Shown: in pieces, positions 44,281-53,971 of the stretch | Position numbering within the stretch: the first letter of the stretch is position 1 | How the letters are laid out: every line of letters begins with the position of its first letter | NCBI RefSeq assembly: GCF_020783315.1 | Contig: NZ_CP086063.1 | Coordinates: 1,240,001-1,304,000, forward strand | From: Ferruginibacter lapsinanis | Lineage (GTDB): Bacteria > Bacteroidota > Bacteroidia > Chitinophagales > Chitinophagaceae | Direction: 5' to 3' | Length of the DNA stretch: 64,000 nt | Translations under genes and position numbers: made by a program | The notes under the pieces: generated by a model | What the model saw: only the letters and a program-made list of their open reading frames with translations | What the model was told of the DNA's origin: nothing | The model's database searches: none

Positions 44281-45453
44281 ATGAAGTACAGAAAATTTAA
44301 AGCAGATCATATTTTTACTGGCCACGAAGTCTTGTATCGTAATGCGGTGTTGGTTACAGATTTAGATGGTAAGATCATCGAAATAGTAGATAAAAATGAT
44401 GCCGGCGATGATATAGAAAGCTTTAAGGGAATACTTACTCCCGGGTTTGTCAATGCTCATTGTCATCTGGAACTCAGTCATTTAAAAGGCATTATACCCA
44501 ATAGAACAGGTTTGGTGGAGTTTGTGCAAAAGGTAATGACACAAAGAGCAGCCTCGGATGAAGTGAAATTTGATGCCATGCGTTTAGCAGAGCAGGAAAT
44601 GTATAATGGCGGCACAGTGGCCGTGGGAGATATTTGCAATACCGCAGATTCGATTGCCATCAAACAGAAAAGCAAGATTCGGTGGCACAATTTTGTTGAG
44701 GTTAGTGGTTTTATAGATGCGGCAGCAGAAATGAGATTAAATGCAGCAATGCAGATTGCTCATCAATGGTCAATGGTCAATAATCAATGGTCGATCGTTC
44801 CGCATGCTCCTTATTCTGTATCAAAAACCTTATTTCAATTATTAAATAATGAAACAGCCAATCAATTAATTTCTATCCATAATCAAGAAAGCGAAGAAGA
44901 AAATAAATTGTATGAAAATAAGTCCGGAGGCTTTTTGGAGCTATATAAAAATTTCGGCATCGATATTTCATCTTTTCAACCAACACAAAAAACAAGTTTG
45001 CAAACCTGGTTGCCGTATTTTACCAACAACCAATCAATTATATCAGTACATAATACATTCACCAATCAGGAAGATCTCAACCAACTTCCAATCTCCAACC
45101 TCCAACCTTTCTTTTGCCTTTGCATCAATGCTAACAGGTATATAGAACTGAAAATACCTCCCATCAATTTATTGCGAAAAAATAACTGCAATATTGTGAT
45201 AGGCACTGATAGCTATGCCAGCAACTGGCAATTGAATATGTTTGAAGAAATAAAAACTATTCAGCATGAAATGGCTTTTGCTGTTCCACTGTCGGAAATA
45301 TTGCAATGGGCTACTATCAATGGTGCTAAGGCATTGCGGATGGATAAAGAGTTGGGGAGTTTTGATAAAGGGAAAACGCCGGGAGTGGTATTGATAGAAG
45401 AGATGAATGGATTGAATATTACAGTGAGATCTTCTGCAAAAAGAATTATTTAA
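44281..45453 (+). CDS. Amidohydrolase family protein (COG0402-type deaminase)
   Basis: A 390-residue metal-dependent hydrolase. The metal-binding HxH is seen in [10 protein letters not shown], further ligands in VPHAPYS and [10 protein letters not shown], and the final catalytic Asp in GTDSYASN. The pattern fits aminofutalosine, S-adenosylhomocysteine or guanine deaminases and related chlorohydrolases; the substrate is not clear. Two internal heptamer repeats encode residues about 162-173 and 267-276, outside the conserved motifs. It begins directly after a CCCTCTTAGGGG element. Confidence 0.8.
   Translation: MKYRKFKADHIFTGHEVLYRNAVLVTDLDGKIIEIVDKNDAGDDIESFKGILTPGFVNAHCHLELSHLKGIIPNRTGLVEFVQKVMTQRAASDEVKFDAMRLAEQEMYNGGTVAVGDICNTADSIAIKQKSKIRWHNFVEVSGFIDAAAEMRLNAAMQIAHQWSMVNNQWSIVPHAPYSVSKTLFQLLNNETANQLISIHNQESEEENKLYENKSGGFLELYKNFGIDISSFQPTQKTSLQTWLPYFTNNQSIISVHNTFTNQEDLNQLPISNLQPFFCLCINANRYIELKIPPINLLRKNNCNIVIGTDSYASNWQLNMFEEIKTIQHEMAFAVPLSEILQWATINGAKALRMDKELGSFDKGKTPGVVLIEEMNGLNITVRSSAKRII
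44764..44798 (+). repeat. CAATGGT heptamer run inside the amidohydrolase gene
   Basis: Five 7-bp units (CAATGGT, CAATGGT, CAATAAT, CAATGGT, CGATCGT) lie in coding sequence and translate into the [12 protein letters not shown] segment. Twenty-one bases of three units make seven residues, so the protein carries a 7-residue period. Confidence 0.75.
45079..45106 (+). repeat. CTCCAAC heptamer run inside the amidohydrolase gene
   Basis: Four 7-bp units (AACCAAC, TTCCAAT, CTCCAAC, CTCCAAC) lie in coding sequence and give [11 protein letters not shown] second array of different sequence in the same gene. Confidence 0.7.
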
Positions 45454-45464
45454 CGGTCAGGCCA

Positions 45465-46196
45465 TTATAACACTTCGTGTAAAACAGTCAGCGTTTTCAT
45501 TTGTCCGAAATCACTGATATGTAGCGCATAATAACTTTGATATTGTGAAAGCAACTCACGCCTTGTTTCTTTATTCAGCTTTATTTGCTCCAACTCAAAA
45601 GGTTGTAATATTTTTAATAATTGCGATGTGATATGAGCTTTTTCTCCATCGATATAATTATTGTGTGTAGGCGGCATTGGTTCAAAGCATCCTTCCTGAA
45701 GATCTAAAAAAACATTATCGTTACTGTAGTTGTCTATCATTTTAAAACCAAGAAAATGAGTGAGGTGTAAGGTGAAAAATAACGGCATGTTTGCAGTGGT
45801 TATTTTATTGGTCTCATCTAATTCCTTCAACACATCTTCGCAGAAATTGAACAGATCGGCGTTTTGCTCCGGTTGCTTCAAACTTTTGGTCAACAACTCA
45901 ACCATATATAACACAATACAATTCTTTATTACATCACTAAAAGCATGTTGATATAAATAAGCCCATTGAAATTCTTTGATACGGTGTAAACTTTTTTGTT
46001 CATTATGATACACTACCAGATCTAATATAGCACCGGGTAAAAAATAGTTGCCCTTTGCATTCTTCCTGGAAGAAGACCGGACACCGTTAACCATATAGCT
46101 CTGCACACCGAATAATTCTGTAAAAATGGTTACAATAAGGCTGGTTTCGCCATATTTAACGATACGCAATACAATTCCTTTTGTTTTATAAGTCAT
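45465..46196 (-). CDS. recO: DNA repair protein RecO
   Basis: A 243-residue protein. The N-terminal OB-fold begins KGIVLRIVKYGETSLIVTIFTELFG, and the C-terminal helices include CEDVLKEL. RecO helps RecR load RecA on SSB-coated DNA during gap repair. It lacks the Cys4 zinc site of many RecO proteins in the segment I can see, which occurs in some lineages. Length is normal. A TACTTTCG box lies about 30 bases upstream. Confidence 0.9.
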   Translation of the reverse strand: MTYKTKGIVLRIVKYGETSLIVTIFTELFGVQSYMVNGVRSSSRKNAKGNYFLPGAILDLVVYHNEQKSLHRIKEFQWAYLYQHAFSDVIKNCIVLYMVELLTKSLKQPEQNADLFNFCEDVLKELDETNKITTANMPLFFTLHLTHFLGFKMIDNYSNDNVFLDLQEGCFEPMPPTHNNYIDGEKAHITSQLLKILQPFELEQIKLNKETRRELLSQYQSYYALHISDFGQMKTLTVLHEVL

Positions 46197-46225
46197 GTCG
46201 CAGCTCCGAAGAGTTGATTTACAAA

Positions 46226-46233
46226 CGAAAGTA
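46226..46233 (-). promoter_or_regulatory. -7-like box TACTTTCG of recO
   Basis: Matches the TAnnTTCG variant on the minus strand, 29 bases before the recO ATG. Confidence 0.4.
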
Positions 46234-46308
46234 ACTAAAGATTAGCACCTGTATATATTGATAAGCCGTTTAAATTATCTTTCTTTGCATCTCAATATTC
46301 AATAAATT

Positions 46309-48636
46309 ATGTGGCAACGTTTAGGAAAACTTGTAATTAAATATCGCTTCCCCCTTTTGATCGTTTTATTTGCAACAACTGCTGTTATGGGCTTTTTTGC
46401 AAGCAAGGTAAAATTGAGCTATGAGTTTTCTCGGGCCATTCCTACAGACAATCCGAAATACAAGGATTATGTAGCCTTCAGACAAAAATTTGGTGACGAT
46501 GGAAATCTTTTAGTGATTGGGGTACAAAGCGACAAAATTTTTGAGTTGGCTACTTTTAATAAATATAAGGAGCTGCAAAAAAAATTGAAAGGAGTGACTG
46601 ATGTAGAAGATGTGCTGAGTGTGCCGTCTGCTGTTAATCTGGAGAAAGATCTTTTAACAGAAAAATTAAATGCCGTAAAAATATTTTCTGATAGTATTGC
46701 AACACAAGCAGCGTTGGATTCTGCTAAAAATGTTTTTTTAAATCTTCCTTTTTACAGGTCCTTATTATACAATCCTGATTCAGCTGCATACCTGATGGGA
46801 GTGCGGATCAATAAAGATTCTCTTAATTCTGCCAAGCGTTCAAAAATAGTAAAAGAGATAACTGCAGTTGTAAACAAGTTTGAAACGGACACGAAGATCG
46901 AAGCGCATTTAAGTGGTTTGCCATTGATAAGAACTGTTGTCGGAGATCGAATACAAAAAGAAATGCGCTTTTTCCTGATAGGGTCTTTAGTGTTGAGTGC
47001 TTTAATTTTATTGTTGTTCTTCCGTTCATTCAGTACAACTGTTCTCTCTTTATCTGTTGTAATATTAGGGGTTGTGTGGAGTCTTGGGGTGATCTATTTA
47101 TTTGGATATAAAATCACTTTGCTTACTGCGCTGATACCGCCATTGGTAGTGGTTATTGGCATTCCAAACTGTATTTATTTTATTAATAAATTTCATACTT
47201 CTTATCTGGCGTCAAATGATAAAAACCAATCTTTGGTAGACATGGTAAGTAAGATGGGAATTGTTACACTATTCTGTAACATTACTGCTGCCATTGGATT
47301 TGCAGTTTTTGCTTTAACAAAAAGCGCCATATTAAAAGAATTCGGAGCTGTGGCAGGTATCAGCATTATGCTGATTTTTGTGATCTCATTTATTTTGCTG
47401 CCGTCGATATTGAGTTATCTGCCGAGTCCTAAAGGAGCGCAAACAAAATATTTAAACAATCGCTTTGCTGTTTCTTTTTTATTAAGAATAGAAAGATGGG
47501 TGGTCAATCACAAAAAAGTGATCTATGGTGTTACTGTTGCAGCCCTTGTATTTGCAGTGATCGGGATATTTAAATTAAAAACCGTTGCGTTCATAGTGGA
47601 TGATCTTCCCAAAACAGACAAGGTATATACTGACCTTAAATTTTTTGAAAGAAATTTTAAAGGAGTGATGCCGTTAGAGATTGTAATAGATACGAAAAAA
47701 CGCAATGGTCTTGCAGGAATGAGGGCGCTTACAGTTTTTGAAAAAGTAGATTCTTTATCGCAATATATTTCGGCTCAAAAAAACATGAACCGACCATTGA
47801 GTGTGGCAGAAGGATTGAAGTTTGCCAAACAGGCGTTTTATGATGGGGACTCTGCCAGTTATTTATTGCCTAACACTTTTGACGGAGCGTTTGTGGGAGA
47901 ATATCTGCGACCTAATAAAAACGACACAGGCAATAAAAATAATTTCTTAAAAATGCTTACAGCTTTTATGGATACTTCCAGACAAAGCACAAGGATCAGT
48001 GTAAATATGGCTGATGTAGGAACGGTACAGTTGCCCCTGTTATTAGCGGGAGTACAAAACAGGGCGAATCAATTATTTGATTCAACTCAATACAATGTAA
48101 AACTAACAGGAACGAGTATAACATTTTTAGAAGGAAGCAAGTTTATTATCAATGGATTGAAAGAAAGCATCTTCTGGGCTTTTTTACTCATTAGTTTGTG
48201 TATGTTGTATTTATTTAAATCAGTAAGGATTCTGTTATGTTCATTGATCCCTAATCTTATTCCATTAGTAATTACTGCAGGTGTAATGGGCTGGGCAGGG
48301 GTGCCTCTGAAACCAAGCACAGTGTTAGTGTTTAGCGTGGCATTAGGGATTGCAATAGATATAACTATTCGTTTTTTGGTTAACTATAAACAAGAGTTGC
48401 CGGTTTTTGATAATGATGTGGAGGCAACGGTGATGTCAACAATTAAGCATACCGGATTAAGTATTGTATACACGTCTTTGGTATTGATCGCAGGTTTTGT
48501 AATATTCTGCTTCAGTAGCTTTGGCGGAACGTTTGCCTTAGGTTGGCTTACCTCTGTAACGTTATTGGTAGCAACAATGACAAATCTTGTATTGTTGCCA
48601 ACATTACTGTTGTTAGTAAAGAAAGAGAAAAAATAA
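46309..48636 (+). CDS. RND/MMPL superfamily permease
   Basis: A 775-residue inner-membrane exporter of the RND superfamily. A first helix near 14-31 and a large periplasmic loop precede helices at about 215-375. A second loop and a repeat of the helical block occur at about 620-770, so the two halves arose by duplication. The segment GVWSLGVIYLFGYKITLLTALIPPLVVVIGIPNCIYFINK is the first half core, and SVALGIAIDITIRFLVNYK carries the second half charged residues. No periplasmic adaptor or TolC gene is beside it, so an MmpL/HpnN-like lipid-transport role is more likely than drug efflux; this is inference. Confidence 0.85.
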   Translation: MWQRLGKLVIKYRFPLLIVLFATTAVMGFFASKVKLSYEFSRAIPTDNPKYKDYVAFRQKFGDDGNLLVIGVQSDKIFELATFNKYKELQKKLKGVTDVEDVLSVPSAVNLEKDLLTEKLNAVKIFSDSIATQAALDSAKNVFLNLPFYRSLLYNPDSAAYLMGVRINKDSLNSAKRSKIVKEITAVVNKFETDTKIEAHLSGLPLIRTVVGDRIQKEMRFFLIGSLVLSALILLLFFRSFSTTVLSLSVVILGVVWSLGVIYLFGYKITLLTALIPPLVVVIGIPNCIYFINKFHTSYLASNDKNQSLVDMVSKMGIVTLFCNITAAIGFAVFALTKSAILKEFGAVAGISIMLIFVISFILLPSILSYLPSPKGAQTKYLNNRFAVSFLLRIERWVVNHKKVIYGVTVAALVFAVIGIFKLKTVAFIVDDLPKTDKVYTDLKFFERNFKGVMPLEIVIDTKKRNGLAGMRALTVFEKVDSLSQYISAQKNMNRPLSVAEGLKFAKQAFYDGDSASYLLPNTFDGAFVGEYLRPNKNDTGNKNNFLKMLTAFMDTSRQSTRISVNMADVGTVQLPLLLAGVQNRANQLFDSTQYNVKLTGTSITFLEGSKFIINGLKESIFWAFLLISLCMLYLFKSVRILLCSLIPNLIPLVITAGVMGWAGVPLKPSTVLVFSVALGIAIDITIRFLVNYKQELPVFDNDVEATVMSTIKHTGLSIVYTSLVLIAGFVIFCFSSFGGTFALGWLTSVTLLVATMTNLVLLPTLLLLVKKEKK

Positions 48637-48638
48637 AT

Positions 48639-49766
48639 TTATTTCAATACTTCAGCTAACTTTTTCTCCAATGTAATGCCTGTTAAAGAAATGCCGATGA
48701 TCTTTCCTTCGGGATCAAGTAATACATTGTATGGAATTGATTCTATACTGTAAGCATTAGCTGCTGTAGAATTCCAGCCTTTTAGATCACTAACATGCTG
48801 CCAGGTTAAGTTGTCTTGTTTAATAGCACTTAACCAGGACTCCTTGTCTTTATCAAACGATACACCGAGGATAGTGAAATTTTTATTTTTAAAAGTATTA
48901 TAGGCTTTTACAACATTTGGATTTTCTCCACGACAAGGGCCGCACCAGCTAGCCCAAAAATCTACTAATACATATTTCCCTTTAAAACTGCTTAAAGAAA
49001 TAAGCTTACCACTGGTATCAGGCAAGCTGATCTCAGGAGCAATATCGCCAATTTGAGGAGGGTGCGATTTGGCTGCTGCCAGCATTTGTTTAAATCGGGC
49101 TGTAACACCTGCTATTGCCTGGTTTCCTTCAAAACGGGTATTCAAACTTTCGATAGAATGTTCTAATTTTTCCGGTGCAATATTTTGTGAGTAGCCCAAT
49201 GCAAATAATGCGATAACGGGATTGCTGGTTGTGTCAATATATTTGATGATATAATTGTGATGCAACTTTATATTATTCTCCAGCAAGTATGTAGATTCGG
49301 CGATCAGGCTATCACTTTCTTTACTCGCTTTTAATTGTTCGATCATCGAAGATTCAGCTGCTAATTTAGTTTGCTGAGAATCTACATTTATAATAAAACT
49401 TTTTAAAAGACTGTTGGCGGGGCTTTTGAAATTATAACTATTGAATGACAGGTTCCCATTATCAGCAGTAAAGGGGATCTCTTTTTGATCATTGATAAAT
49501 ATGAATCCGATATTGCCATTTTGTAATCTCAGTCTGTACAAACCTTGTTCGGGCGCAGTTCCGCTGATAGTGAATTTACCATTTTTTATTTCGGCTGTAT
49601 CCAGTACCTCAGGATTTTTATCACTGAAAAACAATTCTTCCAGAAATATATTTTGATCAGGCAGGTTTTTAATTTCTCCTGTTACTGTAAATTTTCCTTC
49701 ATCTGTATTGTTGTTACATGAAAACAATAATGTACAAACAACAATGTATGAGAATAGCTTTTTCAT
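48639..49766 (-). CDS. TlpA-like thiol-disulfide oxidoreductase lipoprotein
   Basis: A 375-residue protein with a signal peptide and lipobox FSCNNN. An N-terminal DUF4369-like beta-rich domain spans about 25-130. The C-terminal thioredoxin domain, about 235-375, carries the redox motif WCGPC in VDFWASWCGPCRGENPN. Proteins of this type are common in Bacteroidota and reduce or oxidise periplasmic proteins. It starts 7 bases after the gatB stop and is probably co-transcribed. Confidence 0.89.
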   Translation of the reverse strand: MKKLFSYIVVCTLLFSCNNNTDEGKFTVTGEIKNLPDQNIFLEELFFSDKNPEVLDTAEIKNGKFTISGTAPEQGLYRLRLQNGNIGFIFINDQKEIPFTADNGNLSFNSYNFKSPANSLLKSFIINVDSQQTKLAAESSMIEQLKASKESDSLIAESTYLLENNIKLHHNYIIKYIDTTSNPVIALFALGYSQNIAPEKLEHSIESLNTRFEGNQAIAGVTARFKQMLAAAKSHPPQIGDIAPEISLPDTSGKLISLSSFKGKYVLVDFWASWCGPCRGENPNVVKAYNTFKNKNFTILGVSFDKDKESWLSAIKQDNLTWQHVSDLKGWNSTAANAYSIESIPYNVLLDPEGKIIGISLTGITLEKKLAEVLK

Positions 49767-49773
49767 TGTAAGG

Positions 49774-51219
49774 TTATCCGTTTAATTTTTCGGCTAATAA
49801 TTTATTTACAAGATTCATGTCTGCTTTTCCTTTGCTGAGTTTTTTTACTTCTCCAGCAAACATGCCTATTAAACCTTTTTTTCCTTTTTTATACTCCACT
49901 ACTTTGTCAGGCATTTTGCCAATCACTTCATCTACCCATGCTTCAATAGAGCCACTGTCACTTTCTTGCAGGAGGTTTAATTCGGTGGCAATTTGCAATG
50001 CTTTTTTATCCGGGCTTTGTAATAAAGCAGCAAATATTTTTGTTGATGCTATGCTGAAATTTACTTTGCCATCATCCACTAACTGAATCAGTTCGGCAAT
50101 TTTATCAGCCGGTAACGGAAATGCATCTAATTCAATACTGTTCTCATTCAGGTAAGATTTTACAGGTCCCATCAGCCAGTTAACCGCTGCTTTGTAATTT
50201 GATGTGTGTTTGATAATGGCTTCAAAATAATTAACCAACGATTTATCACTGCATATCACTTGTGCATCATAAGGCGCCAGAAGGAAAACATCTCTGTATT
50301 TTGTTTCTAATTCCTCCGGTAATGCTGGCAACTCCGCTTTTATTGTTTGTAAAAATTCATCGGTAATATTAAATGGAGTAAGGTCGGGATCTGCGAAATA
50401 ACGATAATCATCAGCGTCTTCTTTAGAACGTAATGAAAATGTAGTGTTATTATCTGCATCAAAACTTCTTGTTTCCTGAACAACAGCGTTGCCGCTTTCC
50501 ACGATGTCAATCAATCTGTCTACTTCTATATCGATCGCTCTTTTTACGTTACGGATGCTGTTCAGATTTTTTACTTCCACCCTTGTTCCCAATTTTGTTT
50601 CGCCTTTTAAACGGATAGAAATATTTGCATCACATCTCATGCTGCCTTCTTCCATATTGCCATCACATATATCTATCCATCTTACTAATCTTCTTAATTC
50701 AGTTACATATGCAAAAGCTTCTTCGCTGCTATGCAGATCGGGTTCGCTTACAATTTCAAGTAATGCAACACCCGCCCTGTTCAGGTCTATTGCTGTGTAA
50801 TGTTCATCCACATCATGCAAACTCTTGCCGGCATCTTCTTCCATGTGGATACGATTAAGGCGGATACTTCTTTCGGTATCTCCCACTTTTATCTTTACAA
50901 AACCATTTTTACAAATAGGGGTAGTGTGCTGACTGATCTGGTATCCTTTAGGCAGATCAGGGTAAAAATAATTTTTACGGGCAAAATAGTTATGCTGCTC
51001 AATTTCACAATGCAATGCGATACCTAATTTTACAGCATACTCAATGGCTTTCTTGTTCATTTTTGGCAAAGAACCCGGGTGAGCCAGTGTAACAGGACTG
51101 ATATGCGTATTGGGAGCACCACCAAAAGCAGCACTGTCACCGCAAAATATTTTGCTCTTCGTTAATAACTGGGCATGCACTTCAAGCCCAATTACCACTT
51201 CATACTTGTCATTTTTCAT
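49774..51219 (-). CDS. gatB: Asp/Glu-tRNA amidotransferase subunit B
   Basis: A 481-residue subunit of the GatCAB complex that converts Glu-tRNA(Gln) to Gln-tRNA(Gln), or Asp-tRNA(Asn) to Asn-tRNA(Asn). It begins YEVVIGLEVHAQL, with SCGxx-type zinc motif not obvious, then GIALHCEIEQHNYFARKNYFYPDLPKGYQISQ and DLNRAGVALLEIVSEPD. The C-terminal YqeY-like tail binds tRNA. The ATG at 51219 is used; an upstream TTG overlaps the -7 box TACCTTTG. gatA and gatC are elsewhere. Confidence 0.95.
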   Translation of the reverse strand: MKNDKYEVVIGLEVHAQLLTKSKIFCGDSAAFGGAPNTHISPVTLAHPGSLPKMNKKAIEYAVKLGIALHCEIEQHNYFARKNYFYPDLPKGYQISQHTTPICKNGFVKIKVGDTERSIRLNRIHMEEDAGKSLHDVDEHYTAIDLNRAGVALLEIVSEPDLHSSEEAFAYVTELRRLVRWIDICDGNMEEGSMRCDANISIRLKGETKLGTRVEVKNLNSIRNVKRAIDIEVDRLIDIVESGNAVVQETRSFDADNNTTFSLRSKEDADDYRYFADPDLTPFNITDEFLQTIKAELPALPEELETKYRDVFLLAPYDAQVICSDKSLVNYFEAIIKHTSNYKAAVNWLMGPVKSYLNENSIELDAFPLPADKIAELIQLVDDGKVNFSIASTKIFAALLQSPDKKALQIATELNLLQESDSGSIEAWVDEVIGKMPDKVVEYKKGKKGLIGMFAGEVKKLSKGKADMNLVNKLLAEKLNG

Positions 51220-51225
51220 TGTTTG

Positions 51226-51233
51226 CAAAGGTA
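51226..51233 (-). promoter_or_regulatory. -7 promoter box TACCTTTG of gatB
   Basis: An exact TAnnTTTG match six bases before the gatB ATG; the mRNA leader would be nearly absent. Confidence 0.55.
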
Positions 51234-51270
51234 AATCATGATGAGCAATGATTGTAAGGATTCTTGAAGG

Positions 51271-51307
51271 AATAAAAAAGCGCCAAACGGTTGCCCGAAT
51301 GACGCCA
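51271..51307 (-). terminator. Terminator after the PDZ protein gene
   Basis: On the minus strand GGCGTCATTCGG pairs with CCGTTTGGCGC (two mismatches) around GCAA, followed by six T. It lies 24 bases after the PDZ gene stop and before the gatB promoter. Confidence 0.65.
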
Positions 51308-51330
51308 GAATCTAAGCTATGAGAGCGTTT

Positions 51331-52347
51331 TTACAGATCGGCAGTTTTTAATTTTTTAGGGATCTTCACTTCAAAGGTCATCTCTTTTCCATTTCGTAAG
51401 GCCTTGATGGTATAGTTTGATTTTCCATCTACCGGTTTTAATTGTTCTCTTGCATCATCGGTATTGTTGACTTTATTGCCCCCAATTTCAGTGATGATAT
51501 CGCCTTTTTGCAATCCGGCTGTAGCAGCAGCAGATTCATCCTCTACATCAATCACTTTTACATTGCCACCCTCTTCTGTATCCTGAATTTTTAACCCCAA
51601 TTTTTTCTGACGAGGCATCATGTGAAATTTTTCAAAATTCTCACTGAACATATCTGCATTTGGTGGAGTAGGGGGAATTGGAATATTAAAGCGGTTCATC
51701 ATATCTTCTGGACTGCCTTTAAAAGAAAATACCATTTTTCTTTTCTCTTTTTTTTCGCCCAAAGTGGCTTTCACATTGGCTTTCTTGCCTTTTCTTATGT
51801 AGTAAACCTTTACTTCATCTTTTGGTTTTTTTCCTGAGATGATCGTAGCAAGGCCATTGGCTGTTTCAACTTTATCATTGTCAATATTTGTGATGATATC
51901 ACCTTCTTTCAATCCGGCTTTTTCTGCAGCGCTACCTTCAATTACTTCGGTAATTTTTACGCCATCATCAACTTTTTCGGTGGTTACACCTAAAAAAGGC
52001 CTGGTTTCTTCTTTACCGTCATTCCATTGTTCCATAATATCTTCATTGAGATTAAATGGATGTCCACCTTCTCCAAAATCGAAAGCCATCATATCGTCGC
52101 CGTCTCTAATGATGATCTTTCTTTTATTGATAGTAACCTGATCGTCTTTAAATTCGGCCAATGGTTTTCCGTTTACAATGATCTTATCGCCGTCGATCTC
52201 TATTTTCAACTTCATGTCTTTATCGCCTTTATTACGGATAACTACTTCTTCGGTCTCTTTATCTTTTTTTACATCTTCTTGAGCCCATAACCAGGTAGGC
52301 AAACCTATAAAAGCTAATACTGTAGCGGTTATTAATATTTTTTTCAT
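51331..52347 (-). CDS. Exported protein with two PDZ domains
   Basis: A 338-residue protein with a signal peptide (residues 1-22). The first PDZ domain, about 110-195, has FLGVTTEKVDDGVKITEVIEGSAAEKAGLKEGDIITNIDNDKV, and the second, about 240-330, has LGLKIQDTEEGGNVKVIDVEDESAAATAGLQKGDIITEIGGNKV. There is no trypsin-like protease domain, unlike DegP/HtrA. Such proteins may bind misfolded outer-membrane proteins or act as adaptors for another protease. Between the domains is a Lys-rich linker. Promoter box TACATTTG lies upstream. Confidence 0.82.
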   Translation of the reverse strand: MKKILITATVLAFIGLPTWLWAQEDVKKDKETEEVVIRNKGDKDMKLKIEIDGDKIIVNGKPLAEFKDDQVTINKRKIIIRDGDDMMAFDFGEGGHPFNLNEDIMEQWNDGKEETRPFLGVTTEKVDDGVKITEVIEGSAAEKAGLKEGDIITNIDNDKVETANGLATIISGKKPKDEVKVYYIRKGKKANVKATLGEKKEKRKMVFSFKGSPEDMMNRFNIPIPPTPPNADMFSENFEKFHMMPRQKKLGLKIQDTEEGGNVKVIDVEDESAAATAGLQKGDIITEIGGNKVNNTDDAREQLKPVDGKSNYTIKALRNGKEMTFEVKIPKKLKTADL

Positions 52348-52383
52348 AATGCTGTATTTTAATGTACGAAGTGTTTAGTAGAA

Positions 52384-52391
52384 CAAATGTA
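52384..52391 (-). promoter_or_regulatory. -7 promoter box TACATTTG
   Basis: An exact TAnnTTTG match on the minus strand, 36 bases before the PDZ protein start. Confidence 0.5.
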
Positions 52392-52457
52392 AAAAGATTT
52401 TTTGAATTACGAAATATTTCGCAGATCAACTTTAGTGTTTAACATTTTTTTGGCAAA

Positions 52458-52985
52458 TCAGGTTTCTGAATGGTTCATATCAGGGTTGGAGATACTGTAC
52501 AACTTGGTTCTTCCATCGCAATCATTTGTTTCTTTTAAAAATTGCATACCGATCTTTTCGAGAATTTTCCAGGAGGCTATATTGTCGACATGTGCCCTAC
52601 CAACTATTTTATGCAGACGTAATTTTTTGAAGCCATACTCAAGGGTATATGCAGCTGCTTCAGAAGCATATCCTTTTCCCCAATATTCCTGTAGAAACCT
52701 ATAGCCCAGATCTATTTCATCTTTTTCTTTGATGTATTTCAATCCACACCAACCTATAAATTCATTGTTACTTTTTAAATGGACTGCCCATCTGCCCAGG
52801 TCATTTTTATATTGAGGTAAAATAACGTTTGTTAAAATATTTCCGGCAGCTTCAAAGGTTTGTAAGATGGGTTCATGCACATATTTTACCACATCAGCAG
52901 AACTGTTCAGGTCAAGTATCAGACCAGCATCAGCTTCGGTAAATTGTCGAAACAATAAATGGGGACTTTCAAAAAGGATGAGCAT
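52458..52985 (-). CDS. GNAT family N-acetyltransferase (RimJ/RimL type)
   Basis: A 175-residue acetyl-CoA-dependent acetyltransferase. The N-terminus HLLFRQFTEADA is the RimJ-like opening, and acetyl-CoA is bound by YWGKGYASEAAAY near residue 95. NIASWKILEKIGM follows. The substrate may be a protein N-terminus, antibiotic or small amine; nothing here decides it. The start is ATG 52985. Confidence 0.87.
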   Translation of the reverse strand: MLILFESPHLLFRQFTEADAGLILDLNSSADVVKYVHEPILQTFEAAGNILTNVILPQYKNDLGRWAVHLKSNNEFIGWCGLKYIKEKDEIDLGYRFLQEYWGKGYASEAAAYTLEYGFKKLRLHKIVGRAHVDNIASWKILEKIGMQFLKETNDCDGRTKLYSISNPDMNHSET

Positions 52986-53027
52986 TGCATAAAGTTACGA
53001 AAAGCTCGAAGATCTTCATAGCCGTTA

Positions 53028-53912
53028 TTATATCAACTCCTGGATATTATTTCGGATATTATTTGCGATCTTATCTGTTGGTACATCGTTGGTATCATTG
53101 CCAAACGGATCTTCAATCTCTTCAGCAATCAATTCTAAACTTGCCAGTACATAAAAAATAAATGCTACTACCGGAATAACATAGTATCCCAGGTTAAATA
53201 CATAACCAAAAGGAAGTGTCATCACATAAATAAAAATGAATTTTTTTATAAAGACACTGTAAGAAAAAGGGATAGGTGTATTCTTGATTCTTTCACAGGC
53301 GCCGCAGATATCTGTAAATGATTGTAATTCAGTATTCAGGAATAAGAGTTGTTCGCTGCTTATGATATTTTTTTGATGTAACTCTTGTACTTTTTTGAAG
53401 ATTGATAATGCTATTTGGTTGGGCAGATGTTTTTTCTCATCAATAGCCTCTATAAAAGGATGGCGAAGGTCTTCCTCAAATAATTCTATTCTTGTTTTTT
53501 CTGATCTTAAATGGCTGCGTAACGTATTGGCATATGCTGGAATAATTGTTCTGAAAAAATCACGGTTTTCTTTATCATCTTCCGGAAGGATGACGGCTAA
53601 TTTGATGGCTAAATTTCTGCTGTTATTTACTAACGCCCCCCAAAGTTTTCGTCCTTCCCACCATCGATCGTATGCAGTGTTGGTACGAAAAACCAATAGC
53701 ATAGAAATAGCAAAGCCAAGCAGGCTGTGCATTACAGGAATATTTTTTACATAGCTGTTAGCAGATAATTTGAAGTATTCAATTTCAAGGAAAGCGATAA
53801 TAAAAGAGTAAATGCATATTCCTATTATCAATGGAAACAATTTCCTGAATGTGTCCGCTTTATGAAAACGAAAAATAAATGTAAACCAATCTTTAGGATT
53901 GTAATTTATCAT
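53028..53912 (-). CDS. Bestrophin family ion channel protein
   Basis: A 294-residue membrane protein of the bestrophin (UPF0187/YneE) family. Four hydrophobic segments include FPLIIGICIYSFIIAFLEI near 28-46. The family signature is LVFRTNTAYDRWWEGRKLWGALVNNSRNLA, residues about 73-102. EIEDPFGNDTNDVPTD near the C-terminus is also conserved. Bacterial bestrophins form pentameric channels that are usually cation- rather than chloride-selective; the ion is not known here. Confidence 0.88.
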   Translation of the reverse strand: MINYNPKDWFTFIFRFHKADTFRKLFPLIIGICIYSFIIAFLEIEYFKLSANSYVKNIPVMHSLLGFAISMLLVFRTNTAYDRWWEGRKLWGALVNNSRNLAIKLAVILPEDDKENRDFFRTIIPAYANTLRSHLRSEKTRIELFEEDLRHPFIEAIDEKKHLPNQIALSIFKKVQELHQKNIISSEQLLFLNTELQSFTDICGACERIKNTPIPFSYSVFIKKFIFIYVMTLPFGYVFNLGYYVIPVVAFIFYVLASLELIAEEIEDPFGNDTNDVPTDKIANNIRNNIQELI

Positions 53913-53933
53913 AGTAAGAATGATTGTGTAGGA

Positions 53934-53963
53934 ACATCCAAAGTTTTAAAACTTTGGATGTTT
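53934..53963 (-). terminator. Palindrome after alaS, probable terminator
   Basis: AACATCCAAAGTTTT and its exact complement, a perfect 30-base palindrome, between the alaS stop and the bestrophin start. The T tail on the minus strand is short, so termination is likely but not certain. Confidence 0.55.
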
Positions 53964-53971
53964 ATTAAAAT

